From NCBI RefSeq assembly GCF_025685415.1, contig NZ_JAGSYB010000001.1:434001-498000 (forward strand): a DNA stretch of 64,000 nucleotides, in the 5' to 3' direction. Of the stretch, positions 36,093-43,818 are shown piece by piece. The stretch is from Terriglobus aquaticus. GTDB lineage: Bacteria; Acidobacteriota; Terriglobia; Terriglobales; Acidobacteriaceae. Position numbers and translations under genes: made by a program. The notes below the pieces were generated by a model. That model made no database searches and was not told the origin of the DNA. It worked only from the letters and a program-made list of their open reading frames with translations. Within the stretch, counting starts at the first letter, position 1. Each line of letters starts with the position of its first letter.

Positions 36093-37424
36093 CTACTCTC
36101 GCCCGCGTTGCGGCGCCTCGGCCGGCTTCACCAGCAGTCGCACCCGCGTCACCAGACGCGCCGTGGATGCCAGCACCTCCAGCCGCAGGCCGTTCGCCTC
36201 TACCACCTCACCCGGCAGCGGGATGTGGCCCGCAAGCTCTGACACTAAGCCGCCCACGGTTGTCGACTCCAGGTCATCCGGCAACAGGCGGTACCGAACG
36301 CGGCTCTCGCCGTCCTGCTCGTTCTCCTCCACCTGCTCCTCGTACGCCTGCAGCAGGTCGCGCAAGTCGCTCATGTCCAGGTTGCCGGGCAGCACCCACA
36401 CACCGTCTCCCTCAGCCTGAATCTCCTGGTGCGGAACGGCTGGCTCGTCGTGTTCGTCCTCAATGTTGCCGACGATCGCTTCCAGCAGGTCTTCAATCGT
36501 CACCAGACCCGCCACCGCGCCGTACTCGTCAATGACGATGCGCATATGCTGCTTCTCGTTCTGCATCTCGCGCAGCAGCTCGTTCACGCGCTTCGGCTCC
36601 GGCGTAAACGCCGCCGGCCGCTGCATCTCGCGCACGGTGCGCTTCGCCGCGTCCTCGTCTGTCACGCTCAGCAGGTCATGCGCGAAGGCGATGCCCGTGA
36701 TGTTGTCCAGCGAGCCGTGGTACACCGGCACACGGGAGAACGCGCTCTCCACTAATTGCTCGGTGAACTCCGCCAAGGTCGTCGTGTCTGGAATCGCGAA
36801 CACCTCCGGTCGCGGTGTCATCACCTCGCGCACGACCATGTCGCCAAACTCCACCACGCTGCGCACCAGCGCGCGGTCGCTTTCCTCCAGAATGCCCTCT
36901 TCCTCGCCCGCCTCCAGCAGCGCATCCACGCCTTCACCGGTCGACGGAACCTCTTCCGCGTCCTCGTGTTCTGCCAACTGCGCAATGCCCAGCAGCAGTC
37001 CGACCAGCAGCGTCAGCGGCAGCACCACGTAAAACAGCACCTGGTATGCCCAGCGCACCCGGCGCACCCAGTTGCCGCGCGTTCGCAAGAAGATCAGTTG
37101 CGGCACCAGCCGGTCAAACACCACAACCACCAGCGCCAGCTCCAGCAATTGCACCACGTACCGCAGCACGCCCGGCTCCCGCGAGTGCCTCCCCAGCAAC
37201 AATCCCAGCGCGGCCACCGACGTCAGCCGCAGAACCGTGGCCGAAAGCGCCAGGGAATCCCGCGACAGTCCGAAGCGCGGCTCGATCAACTCGACCCAGG
37301 AGTCCAGGTTGTCTTGGTACGCGCGCGCCAGGAACTTGCCCATTTCCGAGTACACGCGGTCGGCGTACGCACTCAGCACCAAGGCCGCAAACAGCAGCAG
37401 CGTTACCAACGCGAGCATCATCAC
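36093..37424 (-). CDS. CorC/HlyC-type CBS-domain membrane protein
   Basis: 443 residues. The N-terminal part has about four membrane helices (LALVTLLLFAALVLSAYA; LELALVVVVFDRLVP; VLFYVVLPLTLLVGLLLG). Two CBS domains follow, signalled by VREVMTPRPEVFAI and HMRIVIDEYGAVAGLVTIEDLLEAIVGNI, and a CorC_HlyC C-terminal domain ends it (LPGNLDMSDLRDLL). The family is tied to magnesium/cobalt handling and, through the conserved neighbourhood, to ribosome maturation. Starts at GTG 37424, overlapping ybeY by 4 nt (GTGA). Confidence 0.92.
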   Translation of the reverse strand: MMMLALVTLLLFAALVLSAYADRVYSEMGKFLARAYQDNLDSWVELIEPRFGLSRDSLALSATVLRLTSVAALGLLLGRHSREPGVLRYVVQLLELALVVVVFDRLVPQLIFLRTRGNWVRRVRWAYQVLFYVVLPLTLLVGLLLGIAQLAEHEDAEEVPSTGEGVDALLEAGEEEGILEESDRALVRSVVEFGDMVVREVMTPRPEVFAIPDTTTLAEFTEQLVESAFSRVPVYHGSLDNITGIAFAHDLLSVTDEDAAKRTVREMQRPAAFTPEPKRVNELLREMQNEKQHMRIVIDEYGAVAGLVTIEDLLEAIVGNIEDEHDEPAVPHQEIQAEGDGVWVLPGNLDMSDLRDLLQAYEEQVEENEQDGESRVRYRLLPDDLESTTVGGLVSELAGHIPLPGEVVEANGLRLEVLASTARLVTRVRLLVKPAEAPQRGRE

Positions 37425-38026
37425 ACGCGTTCCTTTCCAGCGCCGCGCCGCGTTCCTTTTGTCGCCGCCTGCTTCGCCGATCTCTGCTTCACGGCAACGC
37501 TCTTCGCTCGGACGAGCTGTACGTTCTTCACCGCACCGTCACCCGCTGCGTTCGCATCCTCGCTGACGCGCTCGATCAACCCACCTGGCAACTTCAGCTT
37601 CAAGCGCAACTGGCTCTCCAGGGCGCGCATCTCGCCCTCGTCTGCCTCATGGTCATAGCCGGCCAAGTGCAGCACCCCGTGCAGCGTCAGCACCCGCAGC
37701 TCGTCTTCCAGGGAATGCCCGTGCTCCGCCGCCTGCCGCGCGGCTGTCTCCACAGAGATCGCCAGATCGCCCGCCATGCTCTCATCGCCGAGATCCTGAC
37801 CGTTCTCCGCCGCCGGGAATGACAACACGTCTGTCGCCTTGTTCTTGCCGCGAAACGCCTTGTTCAGCGCCTTGAGCCGGGCATCGTCCGCCAGCAAGAG
37901 GTTCACTTCGCCGGGCAACTGCACCGCGCGCTGCGCTGTCTTCAGGAACCGCGCAAGCACCGCCTTGCGCAGCGTCCGAAACAGGTCTTCGCTCCGCCCG
38001 CCATCCGGCTCTTCGATCACGATCAA
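37421..38026 (-). CDS. ybeY: Endoribonuclease YbeY
   Basis: Metal-dependent RNase that matures the 16S rRNA 3' end and supports ribosome quality control. The H-x3-H-x5-H zinc site is at His116, His120 and His126 in HGVLHLAGYDH, preceded by NKATDVLSFP. At 201 residues it exceeds the usual ~155 by a C-terminal lysine/arginine-rich tail (residues ~165-201) that may add RNA affinity. The start is uncertain: TTG at 38026 or GTG at 38020. Coupled to corC downstream. Confidence 0.95.
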   Translation of the reverse strand: MIVIEEPDGGRSEDLFRTLRKAVLARFLKTAQRAVQLPGEVNLLLADDARLKALNKAFRGKNKATDVLSFPAAENGQDLGDESMAGDLAISVETAARQAAEHGHSLEDELRVLTLHGVLHLAGYDHEADEGEMRALESQLRLKLKLPGGLIERVSEDANAAGDGAVKNVQLVRAKSVAVKQRSAKQAATKGTRRGAGKERV

Positions 38027-38102
38027 GCGAGCTTCTCGCTTCGGTAGGGGTCGTCCTTCATCCTGCTTTGGATGCTACCCGAACGTCCCCCGAGCGTTGA
38101 AA

Positions 38103-38126
38103 GGCCCTGCCGAAACCGGCAGGGCC
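38103..38126 (-). terminator. Terminator-like hairpin between phoH and ybeY
   Basis: A 10-bp perfect stem (GGCCCTGCCG / CGGCAGGGCC) with a 4-nt loop, followed on the minus strand by TTTC. It lies 26 nt past the phoH stop and may end or attenuate transcription before ybeY. Confidence 0.65.
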
Positions 38127-38151
38127 CCACATTTCAGTTTGGCAACGAGAC

Positions 38152-39192
38152 CTATTGCATCGTCTTCGTTCCCGGAGCAACCTCCACCGGCGCATCCACC
38201 CCGTCGGTCAGCGTCAACTGCATCTGCTGCTCGCGCGCATGCGTGTCGTACGCCTTGACGATGCGCTGCACCAGGCTGTGCCGCACCACGTCGTTGTCTT
38301 CAAAGTGCGTGAAGCGAACGCCTTCCACATCGGCCAGCACCCGCAGCGCGTCCAGCAAACCGCTCCGCTTCGGGTTGGGCAGGTCGATCTGCGTCAGATC
38401 ACCCGTGATCACAGCCTTCGAGTTCATGCCCAGGCGCGTCACAAACATCTTCATCTGCTCGATGGTCGTGTTCTGTGCCTCGTCCATGATGATGAAGGCG
38501 TCGCTCAGCGTCCGGCCGCGCATGAAGGCCAGGGGCGCGATCTCGATGATGCCTTTTTCCAGCAGCTTGTCGACGCGCTCCTTATCCAGCAGGTCGTACA
38601 ACGCGTCGTACAGCGGCCGCAGGTAGGGATCAACCTTTTCCTGCAGCGATCCCGGCAGGAACCCGAGCCGCTCGCCCGCCTCCACCGCGGGCCGCACCAG
38701 GATGATGCGGCTGACCTTCTTCGCCATCAGCGCGCTCGCCGCCATCGCTACCGCCAGGTACGTCTTGCCCGTACCCGCCGGTCCGATGCCAAACGTCATG
38801 TCTGCCGCTTCGATGTTCTCTACGTACTTGCGCTGATTGGTCGACCGCGGATTCACCATCCGCTTGATGCCGGTCGCCGTGCGCTGGCGCCCGGAATCGA
38901 CCAGTTGCCGCAACGTCACATTCGGGTCCGTGACGGCCAGCTTGATAAGCGCATGCAGTTCCGGCCCAGCCAGATGCACGCCCGAGCGCCGCAACGCCTC
39001 AAAATCCGCCACAATCCGCTCAACTCGGTTCACCGCTTCCGGCTCGCCGCTTACTTCCAACGCATGGGATCGCAGATCGATTGCGACGCCCAGCGCCTGC
39101 TCCATCAGGAAAAGGTTCTCATCGCGCGCTCCAAACAGGGCTTCAGTATTGGGCGAGATCTCCAGCGAGCTCTTCACGGACGTAGATACCAA
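38152..39192 (-). CDS. phoH: PhoH-family ATPase
   Basis: 346-residue P-loop NTPase with a KH-like N-terminal region (ENLFLMEQALGVAIDLRSHAL) and the PhoH domain: Walker A GPAGTGKT, Walker B AFIIMDEAQNTT, and RVRFTHFEDNDVVRHSLVQ-type end motif (EGVRFTHFEDNDVVRH). Probably an RNA-linked ATPase or helicase working with YbeY. The start is TTG at 39192, with GGAGG 11 nt upstream; a GTG at 39177 is less well placed. First gene of the phoH-ybeY-corC-era series. Confidence 0.94.
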   Translation of the reverse strand: MVSTSVKSSLEISPNTEALFGARDENLFLMEQALGVAIDLRSHALEVSGEPEAVNRVERIVADFEALRRSGVHLAGPELHALIKLAVTDPNVTLRQLVDSGRQRTATGIKRMVNPRSTNQRKYVENIEAADMTFGIGPAGTGKTYLAVAMAASALMAKKVSRIILVRPAVEAGERLGFLPGSLQEKVDPYLRPLYDALYDLLDKERVDKLLEKGIIEIAPLAFMRGRTLSDAFIIMDEAQNTTIEQMKMFVTRLGMNSKAVITGDLTQIDLPNPKRSGLLDALRVLADVEGVRFTHFEDNDVVRHSLVQRIVKAYDTHAREQQMQLTLTDGVDAPVEVAPGTKTMQ

Positions 39193-39571
39193 TGCGGGCT
39201 ATGCCTCCGGACAACGGGGTTGGCGTACAAGGATTGGATGGGAGAAGGAGAGACTTCGGCTCACCCCGTGGCGCAACCTGGTGCACAGAGACTGTGTCAG
39301 GTGTGTGGAACCCACGGGATTGGCGCGCATCACCAAATCGGCTCGAAGTTGGGCAAAGCATAGCGCCGGGTATCGGGGGCGTCAAGCAGGTTCTGCATGA
39401 ATCTTTGTGCAAAAAGCGTCCAGCCTAGTGCCCTCCGCACCGACAGCCTGTGATTGCGTCGGCTGTGAATTTCGCGTACATTGGAAGGGTTGCGTGCTAC
39501 GCGGCAGCGATCTGCTGTGTGCCCGCCCAAGACATTCGCCCGCGCGCCGGGCACCCAGAGAAAAGAGAACC
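39193..39571. other. Intergenic region between divergent phoH and rpsT
   Basis: 379 bp without a supportable gene. It holds the promoter for rpsT (listed separately) and must hold the phoH promoter on the other strand, for which I find no convincing hexamers. Short open frames across it lack coding character. Confidence 0.5.
39454..39482 (+). promoter_or_regulatory. Candidate sigma-70 promoter of rpsT
   Basis: TTGCGT and TACATT separated by exactly 17 nt, close to the TTGACA/TATAAT consensus. Transcription would start near 39489, giving a leader of about 80 nt before the rpsT ATG at 39572. Confidence 0.5.
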
Positions 39572-39847
39572 ATGGCAAACCACGTATCGTCCCTGAAGCG
39601 CGCCAAGCAGACGCTGGCCAAGACCGCCGTCAACCGCTCCAACCGTTCCAAGCTGCGTGGCAGCCTGCGCCTCCTGCGCGAAGCGCTCGTCAAGGGCGAC
39701 GCCAACGCCGCCAAGGAGCAGTACCGCTCCACCGTCTCCATCCTCGACAAGGCGGTCCAGAAGGGCGTGCTGCACGATAACACCGCGTCACGCTACAAGA
39801 GCCGTCTCAACGCCCGCCTGAAGGCGCTGGCGACCAAGGCCGCCTAA
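39572..39847 (+). CDS. rpsT: 30S ribosomal protein S20
   Basis: 91-residue basic helical protein that binds 16S rRNA during early 30S assembly. The N-terminus [26 protein letters not shown] and the later [20 protein letters not shown] are typical. The ATG at 39572 has a purine-rich AGAGAAAAGAGAA stretch upstream. Monocistronic, with its own candidate promoter and terminator. Confidence 0.97.
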   Translation: MANHVSSLKRAKQTLAKTAVNRSNRSKLRGSLRLLREALVKGDANAAKEQYRSTVSILDKAVQKGVLHDNTASRYKSRLNARLKALATKAA

Positions 39848-39866
39848 GCGTTCTCGATCTACTGGA

Positions 39867-39898
39867 GCGGCACGGACCTGGTCCGTGCCGCTTTCTTT
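39867..39898 (+). terminator. Rho-independent terminator of rpsT
   Basis: An 11-bp stem (GCGGCACGGAC / GTCCGTGCCGC) with a 3-nt CTG loop followed by TTTCTTT, 19 nt after the stop codon. Confidence 0.9.
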
Positions 39899-39987
39899 GT
39901 CCGCACGTTCATTGAAGGTGCCCGGGCGCTCACCGCATCCGTTTTGGCGCGCCACATTCGATCGACTGCCATCTACACTAGCCACAC

Positions 39988-42015
39988 GTGCTGCCCACCG
40001 AACAAATCCCAGCCACCATCGGTACGCGCGAAGAGAAGATCTCGCCCGTCAAGCTGGCGGCTGTTCAGTACGTCATCGCGACCATCATCCTTGTCCTGCT
40101 CGCCGGCCTCTGGCGTCTGCAGGTGCTCAATGCCAGCGACTTCCGCATGCTGGCCGAGGCCAACCGCATCCGCAAGGTTCCCATCCTTGCGCCGCGCGGC
40201 AAGCTGCTCGACCGCGAAGGCCGCCTCATCGTCGACAACTACTCGTCGGTCGCCTGCTACCTGCTCCGCGAGCAAATGCACGACGCCGATGCCGAGATCC
40301 GCATGATTGCGGACGGCCTTCACCTGACGCCCGACCAGGTGCAGGACACCATCCGCCACTACCAGTACGCCCCCAAGTACCAGCCCATCCCGCTCAAGGC
40401 CGACATCTCGCCCGACGAGCAGGCCTTCATTGAAGCGCATCGTAACGAGCTGCCCGAGCTCGAACTTCTGGAGGAACAGCGCCGGCTGTACCCGCGCCAC
40501 GGCTTCGCCGCCCATCTGATCGGCTATGTCGGCGAAATCTCGGAGCAGGACCTGAACAACCCGAAGTACGCCTTCTACGAACCGGGCGATGTGGTGGGCA
40601 AATCAGGAGTTGAGCAGGCCTACGACTCGCTCTTGCGCGGCGAAGACGGCTCCCGCGACCTGATCGTGAACAGCCATGGCCGCGAGATCGGCAAGCTGGG
40701 CGAAGAGCTCGCCAAGCCCGGTCAGGACCTGCGCCTGACCATCGATCTCGACCTGCAGACTGCCGCCGAGAAGGCGATGGAAGGCAAGAACGGCGCCCTC
40801 GTCGCCATCGATCCGCACACCGGCGAGGTGCTCGCCATGGTTTCGAGGCCGGTCTTCGATCCAAACCAGTTTGCCGTGCGCCTCACTCGCACCTACTGGA
40901 ACAGCATCCTGACGGACCCCGAGCACCCCTTGCTCAACAAAGCGATTCAGGCCCAGGTCGCGCCCGGCTCCACCTTCAAGATCATCATGAGTGTCGCCGG
41001 CCTGGAGCAGGGCATCGCTCAAACGCAACACGTCGTTTGCTCCGGCGGTGCCGAGTTTTACGGCCACTACTACCATTGTGACGCGCACCACGGGAACGTG
41101 AGCATCGACAACGCCATCCCGCAGTCGTGCGATGTGTTCTATTACGTCTTGGCCCAGCGCCTCGGCATCGACACCATCGCGCGGTACGCCACCGCGTTCG
41201 GCCTTGGGCAGAAGACCGGCATCGACCTGCCGGAAGAGGCCGCCGGCACCATGCCCAGCTCTCAGTGGAAGATGAAGAACTTCCACCAGCAGTGGTTCGC
41301 CGGCGAGACCATCTCCGTCGGCATCGGCCAGGGCGCCATCGCAGCTACGCCGCTGCAAATGGTGCGCGCTCTCAGCGGCATCGCCTCGGGTGGAGCCCTG
41401 AAACGCCCGCACATCGTCTTCCCGCAGGAGATTCCGGAGGATCAGCGATCAGCCTTCGCCGAAAGCTTTCCGGGCAGTGGCGACAAAAACGTGCCGATCC
41501 AGTCCGCCGTGTGGCAGACCGTCACGGAAGGCATGTCCGCGGTGACCACCTACGGCACCGCCGCCAGCGTGCACCTGGACGGCATCGACTTCGCCGGCAA
41601 GACCGGTACTGCCCAGGTCATGAGTCATGACGCGTCCGCGCGCAACGGCGGCGGCAAGAAGACCCAGCCGAACTCGTGGTTCGTTGGCATCTCGCCGCGT
41701 CGCAACCCGGATATCGCCGTTGCTGTCCTTTGGGAGAACGGCAACTGGGGCTGGCACGCCGGCTCAGTCGCCGCACAGGTGATCAACGCCTTCGTTGAAA
41801 AGCAGCGTTCGCACAGCAAGAACCTCCTGATCGCACAGGCGCCCGCTCCGGCTCCGGCCGCGCAGGGGAGCGACGCCGACAAGCAGGACGACGGTGGGCA
41901 GAAGAACGGAGACACCGACGGCAACAAGAACGAGAAGGAGCCAACCGCCTCCGCAGAAGCGCCTGCAGCGAAACCGGTGCATGTAAAAGCAAGTGCCGGC
42001 GGTGCAGGAACTTAG
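39988..42015 (+). CDS. mrdA: Penicillin-binding protein 2 (elongasome transpeptidase)
   Basis: 675 residues. Class B PBP that cross-links peptidoglycan in lateral wall growth with RodA. One N-terminal helix (VQYVIATIILVLLAGLW), the pedestal domain (APRGKLLDREGRLIVDN), then the transpeptidase with nucleophile Ser328 (GSTFK), the SxN-equivalent QSCDVFYY and K538TG (AGKTGTAQV). The SCD in place of SxN is usual for PBP2. A disordered Ala/Pro/Gly/Asp/Lys-rich tail of ~60 residues follows the domain. The start is GTG at 39988. rodA follows after an unusual 177-bp gap. Confidence 0.95.
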   Translation: MLPTEQIPATIGTREEKISPVKLAAVQYVIATIILVLLAGLWRLQVLNASDFRMLAEANRIRKVPILAPRGKLLDREGRLIVDNYSSVACYLLREQMHDADAEIRMIADGLHLTPDQVQDTIRHYQYAPKYQPIPLKADISPDEQAFIEAHRNELPELELLEEQRRLYPRHGFAAHLIGYVGEISEQDLNNPKYAFYEPGDVVGKSGVEQAYDSLLRGEDGSRDLIVNSHGREIGKLGEELAKPGQDLRLTIDLDLQTAAEKAMEGKNGALVAIDPHTGEVLAMVSRPVFDPNQFAVRLTRTYWNSILTDPEHPLLNKAIQAQVAPGSTFKIIMSVAGLEQGIAQTQHVVCSGGAEFYGHYYHCDAHHGNVSIDNAIPQSCDVFYYVLAQRLGIDTIARYATAFGLGQKTGIDLPEEAAGTMPSSQWKMKNFHQQWFAGETISVGIGQGAIAATPLQMVRALSGIASGGALKRPHIVFPQEIPEDQRSAFAESFPGSGDKNVPIQSAVWQTVTEGMSAVTTYGTAASVHLDGIDFAGKTGTAQVMSHDASARNGGGKKTQPNSWFVGISPRRNPDIAVAVLWENGNWGWHAGSVAAQVINAFVEKQRSHSKNLLIAQAPAPAPAAQGSDADKQDDGGQKNGDTDGNKNEKEPTASAEAPAAKPVHVKASAGGAGT

Positions 42016-42094
42016 ACGAAATATCAAGAACTTGCACGCGGAATCAAGAACTTACGGCATCTCGAAATCCTAAGCCGCCCGGAAAGAAGAACTT
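42008..42094 (+). repeat. Array of GAACTT repeats with 20-bp spacing
   Basis: GAACTT occurs at 42008, 42028, 42048 and 42089, giving steps of 20, 20 and 41 bp. The second and third copies share the longer core ATCAAGAACTT. The first copy overlaps the mrdA stop codon. Spacing close to two helical turns puts the copies on one face of the DNA. It lies in the mrdA-rodA gap, so an operator for rodA or a vestigial tandem repeat are both possible. Confidence 0.6.
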
Positions 42095-42192
42095 GCAAAT
42101 CCGGTGGGAGGGGGAGGGAAGCTCTTCGACGCCTCATCGCTCTTTGCCCATGCACTGAACTGCTACTCCAGTACGACCTAGATACGACACAG

Positions 42193-43293
42193 ATGTTCCG
42201 CTTCTCCAGCTTTCGCGATTTCGATTGGGCGCTTCTCGGCATGGTTCTGCTCATGTCGGCCATCAGTGTTCTCGAAATCTACTCCGCGACACTTCACACG
42301 AAGTTCCACGGCTTTCACACGAAGCAAATCGGCTTCCTGCTTGCCGGCTTGGTCGTGATGTTCGTCGTCTCGCAGATCGACTACCACAAGCTCATCGACA
42401 TCTCGCCATGGGCTTACGGCATCAGCATCGTCTCGCTGCTGGCAGTGCTCGTGGTCGGGCAAAAGGTTCTGGGTGCGCGGCGCTGGATCAAGCTCCCCGG
42501 TGGCATCCACTTTCAACCTTCGGAATGGGTCAAACTCGTCCTGATCCTCGCGATGGCCCGGTACTTATGGGGTCTGGTCGGTCGAGAACTCGACTGGCGC
42601 GAGATTGGTAAAGCCTTTGCGCTCATCGGTGTGCCGATGCTGCTCGTTCTAAAGCAGCCCGACCTAGGAACTTCGCTTACCTATGTTCCTGTCCTGGTCG
42701 TGGGATTGTTTCTTGGCGGGATCCACTGGCGTCGCGCGCTGATCATCGTGGTCACGTTCGCCGTGTTGATCACCGGGATTTGGAAGAGCGGAAAGATCCT
42801 GAAGCCCTACCAAAAAGCACGCTTGACCAGCTTCCGCCACCCGGAAGACGACCCAAAAGGCACCGGCTACCAGGTGCGTCAATCCCTTATCGCCGTCGGC
42901 TCAGGAGGCGTGTGGGGCAAAGGCGCGACCAAGGGCACGCAGACGCAGGGTGATTTCCTGCCCATCCCCTACACCGACTTCATCTTTGCCGCGCTGTGCG
43001 AAGAGCACGGCTTCGTTGGAGCGGCCCTCGTTCTGCTGCTCTACCTATTTATTCTGCTCCGCCTGATCCAGAACGCGCAGACCGCAGCGGATCCGCCAGG
43101 GACCTTCCTGATCATGGGAGTCACAGCGGTGCTCATCTTCCAGATCGCGGTCAACGTAGGCATGGTGGTCGGACTGATGCCGGTAACGGGCATCCCTTTG
43201 CCGCTGCTCAGTTATGGTGGTTCCAGCGTCATCTTTTCCTTCTTTGCGCTCGGGATGGTGATGAACGTCCGTATGCGACGGTTTGTGAACTAG
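42193..43293 (+). CDS. rodA: Peptidoglycan glycosyltransferase RodA
   Basis: 366 residues, ten transmembrane helices, SEDS family. Polymerises lipid II in the elongasome with PBP2. Characteristic parts are GARRWIKLPGGIHFQPSEWVK, KQPDLGTSLTYVPV, GTGYQVRQSLIAVGSGG, LPIPYTDFIFAALCEEHGF and the end GLMPVTGIPLPLLSYGGSS. Length and motifs are normal. It follows mrdA and precedes the RNase E/G gene, an order seen in other phyla after mreBCD. Confidence 0.96.
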   Translation: MFRFSSFRDFDWALLGMVLLMSAISVLEIYSATLHTKFHGFHTKQIGFLLAGLVVMFVVSQIDYHKLIDISPWAYGISIVSLLAVLVVGQKVLGARRWIKLPGGIHFQPSEWVKLVLILAMARYLWGLVGRELDWREIGKAFALIGVPMLLVLKQPDLGTSLTYVPVLVVGLFLGGIHWRRALIIVVTFAVLITGIWKSGKILKPYQKARLTSFRHPEDDPKGTGYQVRQSLIAVGSGGVWGKGATKGTQTQGDFLPIPYTDFIFAALCEEHGFVGAALVLLLYLFILLRLIQNAQTAADPPGTFLIMGVTAVLIFQIAVNVGMVVGLMPVTGIPLPLLSYGGSSVIFSFFALGMVMNVRMRRFVN

Positions 43294-43818
43294 TCAAAAC
43301 GTTGAAGGCGGTGCAGGGACCTGTCCGCAAACGCTGGCGCGAAATCATTTCCTGTTGCACAATGAACGCAGCGAAGTTGTACCTGTACCGCCGAGGAGCG
43401 GCGGGACGCCGGGCGAACTGTCCGGCAACCAACGAGTTTTGAAGTTTTTTGCACCAACGAACAAGCCGCCGGGCAGAGGGCAACAGTCCACCGGGGCCGA
43501 TGCAGAACAATGAAGCGGTGCTCGCGGATGGCGAACGTTCCCGCCCGGCCTTTTGGCCCGGTTCGTGTGAACACAAGTCCTGCAAGGGCCCGCGTAAGTT
43601 AGAGGTTTGTATTTGGCAAGACCACCGCAGATGCGAAGCAACCATCCTGGCCGTTCCCCAATGGCCGGGCTGCCTTGCGTGCGCCTGCGGTTTTGGCGTG
43701 AGCGCATGAGCGTTCCTGCCGGTGTTGCCGTGCATTCTGTCTGCGCCAGCCTTCACGGGTAGCAGCACGCGCTGCGGACCACGGCTCTCTCTCCGCGTGG
43801 CGGAAAGAGCAAACAGAA
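43294..43818 (+). other. Long gap before the RNase E/G gene, possible structured leader
   Basis: 525 bp without a supportable gene. GC-rich and with several short inverted repeats, for instance GGCC boxes around 43650-43665 and CCGGCC/GGCCCGG around 43548-43564. I looked for conserved blocks of RNase P RNA, tmRNA and 6S RNA and saw none. In enterobacteria the rne leader is long and lets RNase E control its own mRNA; a similar role here is only an inference. Confidence 0.4.

Noticed and set aside
37421-39192. A truncated or frameshifted phoH or ybeY
   Set aside because: Both have full catalytic motifs and natural ends; the non-ATG starts explain the odd N-termini.
43294-43818. RNase P RNA, tmRNA or 6S RNA in the gap before the RNase E/G gene
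   Set aside because: I looked for their conserved blocks by eye and found none; a leader remains the simpler reading.
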